Below, piece by piece: positions 1 to 8,184 of a DNA stretch of 64,000 nucleotides. The position numbers were made by a program, and so were the translations under genes. The notes below the pieces were generated by a model, which was given only the letters and a program-made list of their open reading frames with translations, searched no databases and was not told where the DNA came from. This stretch comes from Rhizobium sp. R634 (lineage in GTDB: Bacteria > Pseudomonadota > Alphaproteobacteria > Rhizobiales > Rhizobiaceae): assembly GCF_002211305.1 (NCBI RefSeq), contig NZ_LOKW01000008.1:83514-147513 (forward strand), given 5' to 3'. How positions within the stretch are numbered: the first letter of the stretch is position 1; each line of letters opens with the position of its first letter.

Positions 1-64
1 CGAAGACGTTCCGCCGGATATCTGGCGGGACACGTTCGAGTGGGTGCTGAAGCGCGCCGGCTGA
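1..64 (+). CDS. C-terminal end of an unidentified protein (partial)
   Basis: The frame beginning at base 2 is open and ends in TGA at 62-64, giving about 20 residues that finish FEWVLKRAG. Codon use looks coding. It abuts the next gene tail to tail with no gap: its stop ends at 64 and the convergent stop begins at 65. Too little is present to name a family. Confidence 0.5.
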   Translation, partial: EDVPPDIWRDTFEWVLKRAG

Positions 65-1546
65 CTATGCTCTGAAAATCGTCCTGATGGTCTTCAGGAT
101 GGCATGGGCGCTGCGGATCTGTTCCGGGGGCAGGGCGGCGCCGTCGCGGAAGCGCTCGGCGCGGCCGGCGAGTTGTTCGGCGATTTCCTCGGCTAGGCCT
201 GAGCGTTCGGCAAGCAGCGGCGCGAAGGCCTCCTGGTCGATTTCATACGCCGTCACCGGCGTCAGCGCCTCCAGCGTGCAGACTTCCTGCATGCCGGCGA
301 GCAGGCCGGTCTCGCCGAAGAAATCGCCGGGCGCCAGCCGTCCGCGCTCCTCGCCCGCATGCCGGGCGGCGATGATGCCGGCGCGCACCATCATCAGCGA
401 GGGCAGCATTTCGCCCTCGCGCACGATGATATCGCCCTTGCGGAACTGCCGGGCAGCGGTGGTTTCGGCGAGCTTTGCCTTTTCCTCCGCCGTCAGCGTC
501 GCAAAGACCGGAATGGCGTCGATCAGCGCAAGCGGCGTCACGCTCGGCGGCTGGGCGTTCTCCTCGGTCGGCAGATCGGCGGCAAGGATGCTGGCCGAGG
601 GCGGGACGGCGAGCAGCAGGCCCGCGGATTTGCAGTGGCGGTAGACGAGATCGAGCACCTCGTTTCGCGCCGGCACGCGCTGGCTCGGGCTTGTCACCCG
701 AAACTGCAGCTCGACTTCGAGCGCGGTGGCGTCCAGCGCCTTCAGGGCGACCGCCGGCGGCGGGTCGCGCACGATCGAATTGCAGCTCGTCAGCGCCGTC
801 AGCATGACCTGGCGGATCGATGCCGGCATGCGCGTCGGCGCAATGCGGATGGTGAGGATCAGCAGATGGGTCTCATCCGGCCTGCTGACATTGGTCAGGC
901 CGAGCTTGGCGAGAAAGCTGTTCGGCAGCACGACGATATTGTTGCCGGGGGTCAGGATGTGCGTCGCGCGCCAGTTGCTCTCGACGACGCGCCCTTCCGT
1001 GCCGTCGCTCAAAAGGATCCAGTCGCCGATGACATAGGGCCGGCCGAGCGTCAGCGCGATGCCCGAGAAGACGTCGGCGAGCGTGTTCTGCAGCGCGAGA
1101 CCGAGAATGATGGCGACGACGCCCGATGTGGCGACGAGGGTTCCGATCGGCACGCCGAAGACGAAGGCGAGGATCGAGAGCATCATGCCGATATAGACGA
1201 TGCCGATGACGAGATCCTGAAGCAGGCGGGCCTCGCGCGGGCTGCCCTCCAGCACCAGATAGAGCCTGATGAAGCCGATGACGGCCCATGCCAGGTGAAC
1301 CCACCAGAGCGATTTGGCGAGGATGACGAGCAGGGCCTGCGGGTCCTGCGTCTCATATCCCTGGAAGCGATGGGGTTCGATGCCGCTGCCGACGAGGATC
1401 AGCGTCATCACGGCAAAGAAGAGGATCTGCACCACCAGCCGCGTCGTCGGCCGCTGGCTGGAGAGGAAGTACCAGACGACGATGCCGGCGAAGCCGACCG
1501 TTATGAGAGATATCAGCGGCTTGCCGAAGAGCGCGTCGTAGATCAT
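65..1546 (-). CDS. MscS-family mechanosensitive channel with C-terminal cyclic nucleotide-binding-like domain
   Basis: 493 aa. The N-terminal half has about five hydrophobic segments (residues ~10-30, 35-55, 75-95, 110-130, 135-155). The last carries the Gly/Ala-rich pore helix and the MscS signature (LGLALQNTLADVFSGIAL, then GRPYVIGDWI). The MscS beta domain follows to ~300. Residues ~345-460 form a cNMP-binding-like fold (FRKGDIIVREGE, GDFFGETGLLAG). In classical cNMP domains the phosphate cassette has an Arg a few residues after FGE-ALL; here the sequence reads GLLAGMQEVCTLEA and the Arg is absent, so canonical cAMP/cGMP binding is doubtful. The architecture matches bacterial cyclic-nucleotide-gated (bCNG) MscS relatives. 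Probable inner-membrane osmotic or gated channel. It stands alone. Confidence 0.85.
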   Translation of the reverse strand: MIYDALFGKPLISLITVGFAGIVVWYFLSSQRPTTRLVVQILFFAVMTLILVGSGIEPHRFQGYETQDPQALLVILAKSLWWVHLAWAVIGFIRLYLVLEGSPREARLLQDLVIGIVYIGMMLSILAFVFGVPIGTLVATSGVVAIILGLALQNTLADVFSGIALTLGRPYVIGDWILLSDGTEGRVVESNWRATHILTPGNNIVVLPNSFLAKLGLTNVSRPDETHLLILTIRIAPTRMPASIRQVMLTALTSCNSIVRDPPPAVALKALDATALEVELQFRVTSPSQRVPARNEVLDLVYRHCKSAGLLLAVPPSASILAADLPTEENAQPPSVTPLALIDAIPVFATLTAEEKAKLAETTAARQFRKGDIIVREGEMLPSLMMVRAGIIAARHAGEERGRLAPGDFFGETGLLAGMQEVCTLEALTPVTAYEIDQEAFAPLLAERSGLAEEIAEQLAGRAERFRDGAALPPEQIRSAHAILKTIRTIFRA

Positions 1547-1642
1547 CTCACTCTTTCTCCGGGAGGGGCGGGCGGTACATGATTGAACATGTCGGCCAAC
1601 CGCGCAAGCTGGGGCCTCGCGCGGATGGCCTTCGGCGGATCG

Positions 1643-2059
1643 TCAGTTCTGCAGCGGGAACGTCAGCTCTTTCTGGTCGGTGTCGACGACGAAGACGGCG
1701 AGCAGGCGGGCGGGCTCAGTTTCGCTGCCATTGGCGCTGACGCCGTGGCGGTCGCCCGGCATTTCCGAGAAGCTCTCGCCGGCCTGATAGGTCTTGACCG
1801 GGCCGTCATTGACCTGGCTGCGGATCGATCCTTCCAGCACGGTCGCGTAGATGAAGGCCGAGTCCGGATGGGTGTGACCTTCCGAAAAGCCGCCGGGGCC
1901 GTATTCGACCAGCACGCCCTTGATGCTCTTGCCGGGCACGTTCGGCAGTTCGTGCTCATAGACGAGCGTCACCTTGGCGGACTTGCTGCTGTCATGGGCA
2001 GAAGCGCCGGTGGCCGCCAGAAAGGCGAGGGCGGCGGCGAGGAATGAGGACTTGATCAT
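1643..2059 (-). CDS. Exported cupin-domain protein
   Basis: 138 aa with a Sec signal peptide (MIKSSFLAAALAFLAATGASA). The mature part is one cupin barrel: motif 1 GGFSEGHTHPDSAFIYATVL holds two His ligands and motif 2 PGDRHGVSANGS supplies the third, so metal binding is likely. A good ribosome binding site (AAGGAGATTCCC) precedes the ATG. It is the last gene of a three-gene leftward operon with the SDR (33 bp upstream) and the AhpD-like protein. Small exported cupins next to CMD/AhpD proteins are often tied to oxidative or aromatic-compound responses; the substrate here is unknown. Confidence 0.8.
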   Translation of the reverse strand: MIKSSFLAAALAFLAATGASAHDSSKSAKVTLVYEHELPNVPGKSIKGVLVEYGPGGFSEGHTHPDSAFIYATVLEGSIRSQVNDGPVKTYQAGESFSEMPGDRHGVSANGSETEPARLLAVFVVDTDQKELTFPLQN

Positions 2060-2092
2060 GGGAATCTCCTTGTTGGCAGGGGAGGAGGCCGG

Positions 2093-2848
2093 TCACTTCG
2101 GCCGGGCGGATGTGGCGAACCACTGTTCGAAGGTGATCGAGCCGAGGCGCGGATCGTCGTCGGACACGAGCGATTGGTCGTTCAGCCTGGCGCCGAAATA
2201 TTTCGCCTCGGCGTCGGCCTCGACGGTCCTCGGATCCTTCATCGCCTTGAGATAGCGGGCGACGAGCTCGCTGAGACGGACGCGTTCCGGGCCGGATATT
2301 TCGATCGTCTTGTTGGCCGGGGCGGAGAGCGCCACGTCGGCCATGGCGTCGGCGACATCGTCGGAAGCGATCGGCTGCACATAGGCGGGCGACAGGCGAA
2401 CCGTCTGGCCGACCGTGCCGGACTGGGCGATGCCGCTCAGGAATTCCAGGAACTGCGTCGAATGCACGATCGTATAGGGAATGCTCGATGCCCTGATCAG
2501 CTGTTCCTGCGCGAGCTTGCCGCGGAAATAGCCGCTTTCCTGCAGCCGTTCGGTGCCGACGACGGAAAGCGCGATATGGTGCTTCACGCCGGCGGCCTTT
2601 TCGGCGGCGAGAAGATTGCGTCCCGACGTCTCGAAGAATTCGAGCACGGCCTTGTCCTCGAAGGACGGCGAATTGGCGAGGTCGAGCACGACGTCGGCGC
2701 CTGTCAGCGCTTCTGCCAGACCTTCCCCGGTGAGCGTGTTGACGCCTGAGTTCGGTGAGGCGGCGATCACCTCATGCCCGCGCTTGCGCAGGCGTTCGAC
2801 AGTCTTGGAACCGATGAGGCCGGTTCCGCCGATGACGACGATTTTCAT
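2093..2848 (-). CDS. NmrA-like SDR-family NAD(P)-binding oxidoreductase
   Basis: 251 aa, an atypical short-chain dehydrogenase fold. The N-terminal Rossmann motif is VIGGTGLIGSKTVERL (residues ~4-19), followed by an acidic strand (GADVVLDLANSP) and the NmrA-like region SGIP-type TIVHSTQFLEF. The classic YxxxK catalytic pair is not clear; SGYFRGKLAQEQL is the corresponding area and keeps Y and K with altered spacing. Cytoplasmic. It lies between the AhpD-like gene (69 bp upstream) and the cupin, all leftward. It probably reduces a quinone or acts as a redox sensor; the substrate cannot be told. Confidence 0.85.
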   Translation of the reverse strand: MKIVVIGGTGLIGSKTVERLRKRGHEVIAASPNSGVNTLTGEGLAEALTGADVVLDLANSPSFEDKAVLEFFETSGRNLLAAEKAAGVKHHIALSVVGTERLQESGYFRGKLAQEQLIRASSIPYTIVHSTQFLEFLSGIAQSGTVGQTVRLSPAYVQPIASDDVADAMADVALSAPANKTIEISGPERVRLSELVARYLKAMKDPRTVEADAEAKYFGARLNDQSLVSDDDPRLGSITFEQWFATSARPK

Positions 2849-2917
2849 AACGGATCTCCTTTCGTCGCCGGGATGCCGACGGCGTCAAAGTTGAATCTTT
2901 TCAATGAATTTCGGAGT

Positions 2918-3397
2918 TTAGTTCAGGCCAGCCTTATCGAGGCCATAGGCCTTATCGGCCGTGCCGGGCACCGTCTTGAAGCCGACATTGACGCGGTTCC
3001 AGGCATTGATCGCCATGACGACGAAGGTCAGGTCGGAGATTTCCTTTTCGGAAAGCTGGCCGCGCACGCGCTCATAGATTTCGTCGGGGATGCCGCCTTC
3101 GGGAAGCTTGGTTAGCGCTTCGGTCCAGGCAAGCGCTGCACGCTCGCGGGGGATGAACAGGTTCGATTCCCGCCAGATGGCCACGTGGTAGAGCCTGAGT
3201 TCGCTCTCGCCGTGGATCTTTGCCTGCTTCACATGCATGTCGAGGCAAAAGCCGCATCCGTTGATCTGCGAGGCGCGGATCTCGACGAGTGCCTGCAGCT
3301 TCTCGTCGATGACGCTGCTCTTCAGCGCCATGCTGAATTCCATGAATTTCTTGAAAAGCTCGGGGGACTGCTGGGCGTAGTTCAATCGCTGAGTCAT
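2918..3397 (-). CDS. Carboxymuconolactone decarboxylase / AhpD-family alkylhydroperoxidase-like protein
   Basis: 159 aa. The AhpD core is clear: an all-helical protein with the redox motif INGCGFCLDMHVKQAK (CxxC followed by His four residues later), as in AhpD and CMD-like peroxidases. Start chosen at the ATG at 3397 because AAGGAG sits 6 nt before it; five extra in-frame residues upstream would need a TTG start and would swallow the RBS. First gene of the three-gene operon and divergent from a LysR regulator. Likely reduces peroxides through the cysteine pair. Confidence 0.88.
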   Translation of the reverse strand: MTQRLNYAQQSPELFKKFMEFSMALKSSVIDEKLQALVEIRASQINGCGFCLDMHVKQAKIHGESELRLYHVAIWRESNLFIPRERAALAWTEALTKLPEGGIPDEIYERVRGQLSEKEISDLTFVVMAINAWNRVNVGFKTVPGTADKAYGLDKAGLN

Positions 3398-3410
3398 GTG
3401 TTTCTCCTTC

Positions 3411-3456
3411 AATTAAGGATATCATGTATCCTTATGGATAAAAGATATCCGTAATT
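3411..3456. promoter_or_regulatory. Nested dyad operator between the AhpD-like operon and the LysR gene
   Basis: AATTAAGGATATC (3411-3423) mirrors GATATCCGTAATT (3444-3456) with 12 of 13 positions matching. Inside lies a second dyad TATCC-TTAT-GGATA (3427-3440). The result is four GGATA half-sites in 46 bp. It covers the promoter region of the leftward operon, starting 14 bp upstream of its ATG, and is 73 bp upstream of the LysR ATG. This is the expected place for LysR-family binding and autoregulation. Binding is inferred. Confidence 0.6.
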
Positions 3457-3528
3457 GCTGGACTGTAAAGCCATTCTCGCTTAGTCTGCCCGCATAAGGC
3501 CTATGCGCAAAAGTATGAGGGGGCGGGG

Positions 3529-4455
3529 ATGGATATCGTTTCGGCATTGCGGACCTTCCAGCGCGTCGTGGAGACGGGGTCCTTCTCGGCGGCGGCGCAC
3601 GATCTCGACGTGACGCAGCCGGCGGTCTCGCGACAGGTCGCAGCACTTGAAGGCCATTTCAACACGCGCCTTCTGCACCGCACGACGAGCGGCCTGTCGC
3701 TGACGGCGGAGGGGGAGCGGATGCTGCCGATGGCGCTCCGGATTCTCGAGGCGGTGGAGGAGCTTGGCGATGCGGCCGGTTCTGAGGGCGCGATGGCTTC
3801 AGGGAAGGTCAGGCTCAGCGTTCCAGCGCCGCTCGGCCTCTATCTCAGCGAGCGGCTCGGCGATTTTCTCGCCGCCCATCCGAAACTCTCGGTCGAGCTG
3901 CTCTTCAGGGAGCAAAGCTCTGACATGATCGAGGAGCGGCTGGATCTCGAAGTGCGCCTCGGCCCGGTCGCCGACAGCAGCCTCGTCTGCCGGCGGATCG
4001 GCTGGACGACCGCCTTCCTCGTCGCGTCTCCCGCCTATCTCGCGCGGAAATCCGCTCCGCGCGCACCTCGGGATATCAAGGACCATGAATGCCTGTGCTA
4101 CAACAGGGCGGGCGAGGCCAATAGCTGGTCCTTCTCGAATGGCTCGGAAGACATATCGGTCCGGATTTCGCCGCGGCTGACGGCCTGCAATGCGGTGGCC
4201 ATTCACCGGGCGGCCCTTGCCGGAGCGGGTCTCGCGGTGCTCTCGCACATCATTGCCAGGCCTGATATCGCCGCCGGCAGGCTGATCCCCGTGATGGAGA
4301 ACTACCAGCCAAGCCGGCTGCCGGTCACCGTCGTCTATCCCTCGCGGCGCAACATGCCGCTGCGCGTCAAGACGGTTCTGGATTTTCTCATCGGCGCCAT
4401 GGCGCAGGACCCGTCCATGTGCGCGAGCGGCGCGGACCGGCCGTGGGAGGGATGA
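3529..4455 (+). CDS. LysR-family transcriptional regulator
   Basis: 308 aa, usual family length. N-terminal winged HTH (residues 1-60: FSAAAHDLDVTQPAVSRQVA, then FNTRLLHRTTSGLSLTAEG). The C-terminal periplasmic-binding-like effector domain runs from ~90 to 295. The sequence around LEVRLGPVADSSLVCRRIG resembles the AaeR/DmlR-like subgroup. Preceded by GGGGGCGGGG, a weak purine-rich RBS. Divergent from the AhpD/SDR/cupin operon, which it most likely controls through the nested dyad at 3411-3456. The effector is unknown. Confidence 0.9.
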   Translation: MDIVSALRTFQRVVETGSFSAAAHDLDVTQPAVSRQVAALEGHFNTRLLHRTTSGLSLTAEGERMLPMALRILEAVEELGDAAGSEGAMASGKVRLSVPAPLGLYLSERLGDFLAAHPKLSVELLFREQSSDMIEERLDLEVRLGPVADSSLVCRRIGWTTAFLVASPAYLARKSAPRAPRDIKDHECLCYNRAGEANSWSFSNGSEDISVRISPRLTACNAVAIHRAALAGAGLAVLSHIIARPDIAAGRLIPVMENYQPSRLPVTVVYPSRRNMPLRVKTVLDFLIGAMAQDPSMCASGADRPWEG

Positions 4456-4525
4456 TCGCCCGGCCCAAGCGATTTGCCGTTTTCCGCCTTGCCTAAATCA
4501 GGCGAATCCTGCCAAGTCGCCGATC

Positions 4526-5653
4526 ATGCAATTTGCGCCGCAACAAGACGAAGCCCTGAAGGCTGTTTCGAAATGGCTGAACGAAGGGCGCTCGCCGCTC
4601 TTTCGCCTGTTCGGCTATGCCGGAACGGGCAAGACGACGCTTGCCCGGCATTTCGCCGAGAATGTCGATGGCGACGTGCTGTTTGCCGCCTTCACCGGCA
4701 AGGCCGCGCAGGTGCTGCGCTCGCGCGGCGCTTCCAATGCCAAGACCATCCACTCGCTGATCTACCGCCCGCGCGGCGAAGAAGCGGTGGAGGACGAGGA
4801 GACCGGCAAGACCTCGATCGCGCCGATGTTTTCGATCAACCGACAAAGCCCGGTCGCGAAAGCGGCGCTGATCATCGTCGACGAATGCTCGATGGTGGAC
4901 GAGGCGCTCGGCAAGGACCTGATGAGCTTCGGCACGCCGATCCTGGTGCTCGGCGATCCCGGCCAGCTGCCGCCGGTTTCGGGCGGCGGCTATTTCACCA
5001 ATCAGGAGCCGGATTACCTGCTGACCGATATCCACCGGCAGGCGCGCGACAACCCGATCATCAAGCTCGCCATGCAGGTGCGCGAAGGCAATGAGATCAT
5101 GTATGGCGACTACGGCACTGCCAAGGTGATCTCGAAGAACGAGGTGACGCAGCAGCTGGTGCTCGATGCCGACCAGGTGCTCGTCGGCACCAACCGGACG
5201 CGGCGGCGCTATAATCAGCGCCTGCGCGAATTGAAGGGTTTCAGCGCCGATTATCCCCAGACCGGCGACAAGCTCGTCTGCCTCCGGAACGATCCGGCCA
5301 AGGGTTTGCTCAACGGCTCGCTCTGGCAGGTGATGACTTCGTCGAAGGAAACGACGAAACCCGGCATCAATCTGCTCGTCCGTCCCGAGGACGACGACAT
5401 GGATCGAGGTGCGGCCAAGATCAAGCTGCTCAAACAGGCCTTCGAGGATGTCGAGGGCGAGATCCCGTGGAACACCCGCAAGCGCTACGACGAGTTCGAC
5501 TACGGTTATGCCCTGACCGTCCACAAGGCGCAGGGCTCGCAATGGAACGACGTCGTGCTCTTCGACGAGAGCTGGGCCTTTCGCGACACGCGGGAGCGCT
5601 GGCTCTATACGGCGATCACGCGCGCGGCGGAGACCCTGACGATCGTGCGCTGA
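4526..5653 (+). CDS. RecD/Dda-like ATP-dependent DNA helicase (SF1B type)
   Basis: 375 aa. All SF1 helicase motifs are visible: Walker A FGYAGTGKTTLA (~28-39), motif Ia AFTGKAAQVLRSRGA, Walker B IIVDECSMVDE (~113-123), motif III VLGDPGQLPPV, motif IV around TNRTRRRYN, motif V TVHKAQGSQW and motif VI LYTAITRAAETLTIV. Much shorter than RecD2 and lacking its long N-terminal domain, it resembles phage Dda-type enzymes and stand-alone 'exonuclease V alpha-like' proteins found in alphaproteobacteria. It presumably unwinds DNA 5'-3' in repair or replication-fork maintenance. Monocistronic; followed by an inverted-repeat element. Confidence 0.88.
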   Translation: MQFAPQQDEALKAVSKWLNEGRSPLFRLFGYAGTGKTTLARHFAENVDGDVLFAAFTGKAAQVLRSRGASNAKTIHSLIYRPRGEEAVEDEETGKTSIAPMFSINRQSPVAKAALIIVDECSMVDEALGKDLMSFGTPILVLGDPGQLPPVSGGGYFTNQEPDYLLTDIHRQARDNPIIKLAMQVREGNEIMYGDYGTAKVISKNEVTQQLVLDADQVLVGTNRTRRRYNQRLRELKGFSADYPQTGDKLVCLRNDPAKGLLNGSLWQVMTSSKETTKPGINLLVRPEDDDMDRGAAKIKLLKQAFEDVEGEIPWNTRKRYDEFDYGYALTVHKAQGSQWNDVVLFDESWAFRDTRERWLYTAITRAAETLTIVR

Positions 5654-5740
5654 TGGTGATCGTGCCGCGATCCCGGTCGAACGGCTCGGTTGTCCGCCTA
5701 GGAAAGGCCCGCCTTTATCCGGCTGCCACTAGCTAACCCC

Positions 5741-5884
5741 TCCCCAACCCCTCCCCACAAGGGGGAGGGACTAACGCGGTGCGCCGGCTGCGCCAAGCAT
5801 CAAGCCTTCTGCGGATGAAACCGTGAATGGAAGGCAACGGGCGTGGCAGGTTAGCCCCTCCCCCTTGTGGGGAGGGGTTGGGGA
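5741..5884. repeat. Inverted-repeat element, G-run arms
   Basis: Two copies of a ~34-bp unit lie in opposite orientation: TCCCCAACCCCTCCCCACAA with its continuation at 5741-5775, and its reverse complement at 5850-5884, with one mismatch over 34 bp. About 75 bp separate them. Each unit also folds on itself (CCCCCTTGTGGGG). It sits between convergent genes and could serve as a bidirectional terminator. The rest of the 290-bp gap shows no gene. Confidence 0.75.
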
Positions 5885-5943
5885 CGGGGCTTGTCATGCT
5901 CAGACGGGGAAGGGGACGGTGGCGGCCGTCGGGGCGTGTCGGA

Positions 5944-6636
5944 TTACGCCTGGACGATGCCGAGCAGGACTGCCTTGGCGATCGCCTGGAAGCGGTTGTT
6001 GGCGCGAAATTTCAGGATGATTCCGGCTTCGAGATCCCTGGTCTCGTCATGCTTCAGGTCGAGCGCCCGGGCGATGCGCTGGGTGGAGTAGCCTTCGGCC
6101 ATCAGTTCCAGGCAGCGCTTTTCCTGCGGGGTCAGGCTGGAATTGTCCTGGTTGTCGTTGAGCGGCTGCGTCCCGATGCCCTCGTCGAAATCCAGGAGGT
6201 CGCCGACCTGCTGGAGCTGGCGGTGGAGCGTCGACATTTCGGCCGTCAGCTCGCGTTTGCGCACCTGCAGGGCCTCGCGGAACATCGCTTCGGCCGATTC
6301 CTGCGAATCGGCGGCGCGAAGCTCGTGCATCAATTCCTGGATGACGGCGATCGGCATGCCCGTCTCGCGGCAGACGGTGATGACGGCCATGCGCATCACG
6401 TCGTCTTCGCCATAGACCCGCATCAGGCCGATGCGATTTGCCGAAATCAATCCCTTTTCTTCGTAGAAATGCAGTGTCCTGTGCGTGACCCCGAATGCGT
6501 TTGCCATATCGGCAATCGGCACGGGGCCATCAGGCAAATCCGGCGGCAGCGCGGCCGAAGGCAGAAACCGGTATTTGGACCGGGCCTCCGAAGCGATACC
6601 GGCGGTAGCAAACAGGCGTTTGGAACCGTCTGGCAT
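5944..6636 (-). CDS. MerR-type regulator with C-terminal LuxR/GerE-like helix-turn-helix
   Basis: 230 aa from the ATG at 6636, chosen because AGGAGGG stands immediately before it; a longer in-frame extension to a GTG at 6777 has no RBS. A MerR HTH lies at ~38-105 (ADMANAFGVTHRTLHFYEEKG, then a GLMRVYGEDDVMRM wing). A coiled-coil helix at ~120-155 carries many Glu/Arg/Gln. The C-terminus (~170-230) matches a LuxR-type HTH: LTPQEKRCLELMAEGYSTQR, then IARAL and a recognition-helix region ending ANNRFQAIAKAVLLGI. Two DNA-binding domains in one chain are unusual for MerR proteins. No Cys metal site is seen, so the inducer is unknown. A spaced dyad upstream (6755-6791) may be its own operator. Confidence 0.8.
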   Translation of the reverse strand: MPDGSKRLFATAGIASEARSKYRFLPSAALPPDLPDGPVPIADMANAFGVTHRTLHFYEEKGLISANRIGLMRVYGEDDVMRMAVITVCRETGMPIAVIQELMHELRAADSQESAEAMFREALQVRKRELTAEMSTLHRQLQQVGDLLDFDEGIGTQPLNDNQDNSSLTPQEKRCLELMAEGYSTQRIARALDLKHDETRDLEAGIILKFRANNRFQAIAKAVLLGIVQA

Positions 6637-6754
6637 GAACCCTCCTAGGGCATCGTGTTGCACCTCATGCGGTCTTGCCAGTTGCTTCCCGGTCGCGGCG
6701 AGTGGGGTTTCCTCTAGGCGTTCTTCTATGGGAAAAGAAGCAGTACGCGGCCTA

Positions 6755-6791
6755 CGTTTACGCGATACAATGTCCACGTTATGCGTGAACG
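6755..6791 (-). promoter_or_regulatory. Candidate MerR-type operator with 19-bp spacing
   Basis: CGTTTACGC (6755-6763) is mirrored by GCGTGAACG (6783-6791) with one mismatch and exactly 19 bp between. MerR proteins usually bind dyads inside over-long 19-20 bp promoter spacers. It lies about 120 bp upstream of the MerR-LuxR gene, so the 5' UTR would be long. Inference only. Confidence 0.35.
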
Positions 6792-7080
6792 ATCTTTTTT
6801 ATAAGTGCTAAAAATAATCTCTTTTAAATGGGATAGCAACGTGACGGCGTGTTCTGCGCGATCCGCGCAGCATGCTGGGGAAAAACACGGGTTTTGCCGC
6901 CGCAGCGGCCGACCTTCTTGGAAGGCGACGGAAACTACTATTTACGGTACGCACTCGGTACTGCAAATGCGGATCCATCAGCGATCGGCATTGCATTCAT
7001 CTGCGATTCTCGTTGGCCATTGCGAGACACTTGGCTTAAAAGCGGGGCCTCCCGTTTCCGAGACCGATGGATAATCCGCC
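6792..7080. other. Intergenic region without recognised gene
   Basis: Part of a 444-bp gap (6637-7080) between the MerR-LuxR gene and pdxJ. Bases 6792-6840 are AT-rich (runs such as CTTTTTTATAAGTG and AAAAATAATCTC), fitting divergent promoters. Short open frames here have no family resemblance or RBS and I leave them out. Confidence 0.5.
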
Positions 7081-7833
7081 ATGCCAGCCAAGCTCTCCGT
7101 CAACCTCAATGCCATCGCCATGCTGCGCAACCGGCGCGATCTGCCCTGGCCGAGCGTCGAAGCGCTCGGGCGCATCGCGCTTGCCGCTGGCGCCAGCGGC
7201 CTGACGGTGCATCCGCGTCCCGACCAGCGCCATATAAGGTTTTCCGACCTGCCCGTCATCCGCAACCTGATCGACGACGAATTTCCGCAGGCGGAGTTCA
7301 ACATCGAGGGCTATCCCACCGAGGAATTCCTCGAACTCTGCGCCGGCGCCGCACCCGAGCAGGTGACGCTGGTGCCCGACGATCCCGCGCAGGCAACCTC
7401 CGATCACGGCTGGGATTTCCGCAAGCATCAGGCATTCCTGACCGATGTCGTGGCGCGGCTGAAGAAGATGGGATGCCGGGTCTCGCTGTTTGCCGATGGC
7501 GACGGCGATGCCGAAGCGGTGAAGCTGGCGAAGGCGACCGGCGCCGACCGGATCGAGCTCTATACCGGCCCTTATGGCGGCTGCTATGACGCGCCGGAGC
7601 GGGCAGCGCCGATCCTCGAAGCGCTCGGGCAGACGGCGGATGCGGCGCTCGCCATCGGCCTTGCCGTCAATGCCGGGCATGATCTGACGGTGGCCAACCT
7701 GCCGGATCTGGTGAAGCGGATTCCGGCGCTGGCCGAAGTCTCGATCGGCCATGGGCTGACGGCCGATGCGCTGGAGTACGGGATGGCCGAGACGGTGCGG
7801 CGGTTCTGCCGGGCTTGCGGGCAGGTGGTTTGA
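7081..7833 (+). CDS. pdxJ: Pyridoxine 5'-phosphate synthase
   Basis: 250 aa. A TIM barrel that condenses 3-amino-2-oxopropyl phosphate (from 4-phosphohydroxythreonine) with deoxyxylulose 5-phosphate to give pyridoxine 5'-phosphate in the DXP-dependent vitamin B6 pathway. Family hallmarks are present: [15 protein letters not shown] at the N-terminus, [13 protein letters not shown] (phosphate and catalytic His region), [11 protein letters not shown] (catalytic Glu), [21 protein letters not shown] and VSIGHGL near the C-terminus. It has full family length. No B6 partner gene is adjacent. The RBS is weak, but the ATG fits the conserved N-terminus. Confidence 0.96.
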   Translation: MPAKLSVNLNAIAMLRNRRDLPWPSVEALGRIALAAGASGLTVHPRPDQRHIRFSDLPVIRNLIDDEFPQAEFNIEGYPTEEFLELCAGAAPEQVTLVPDDPAQATSDHGWDFRKHQAFLTDVVARLKKMGCRVSLFADGDGDAEAVKLAKATGADRIELYTGPYGGCYDAPERAAPILEALGQTADAALAIGLAVNAGHDLTVANLPDLVKRIPALAEVSIGHGLTADALEYGMAETVRRFCRACGQVV

Positions 7834-7915
7834 TAGGACGCTGTTTCCCTCTACACTTTGGTGGGGGAAGAGGCCCGGCATTTCTGGCCGTGAGGGATAT
7901 AACGCGTTTTGAGTC

Positions 7916-8103
7916 TCCTGCGCCCAAGGACTTGGGCGCGCTGGATTCCTGTGACGAGCACAGGAATGAGGGTGGAGAAGTCGTGCTTCCCATCAACCGC
8001 TGCCTCAATGGACACGGCAAATTCGGGCAAGGCGCTCAATTTACCCTCCTCATTCCTGTGCTTGTCACAGGAATCCAGCCACGGCGCGTCTGCGCCGTGA
8101 GTG
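7916..8103. repeat. Rhizobial repeat family A, arms pointing outward
   Basis: Two related arms. The first (7921-7972) has a small hairpin CGCCCAAGGACTTGGGCG followed by GGATTCCTGTGACGAGCACA. The second (8045-8103) is its inverse, CATTCCTGTGCTTGTCACAG, followed by a GCGCGTCTGCGC hairpin. The same units recur at 17081-17210 and 44723-44855, but there the order of the arms is swapped. The rest of the 351-bp gap (7834-8184) has no gene signal. Confidence 0.85.
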
Positions 8104-8184
8104 ACTCACCGCACGTGATGAGATTTTCAGCGTCCAAATCAGAGCGCGCTCATCCCGGCGGCAACGCAGGGATGAGCGGAAAGC

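Noticed and set aside
359..1582. Long rightward open frame opposite the MscS gene
   Set aside because: Arg/Asp/Gly-rich composition of a shadow frame in GC-rich DNA; no family resemblance, while the other strand encodes a clear MscS protein.
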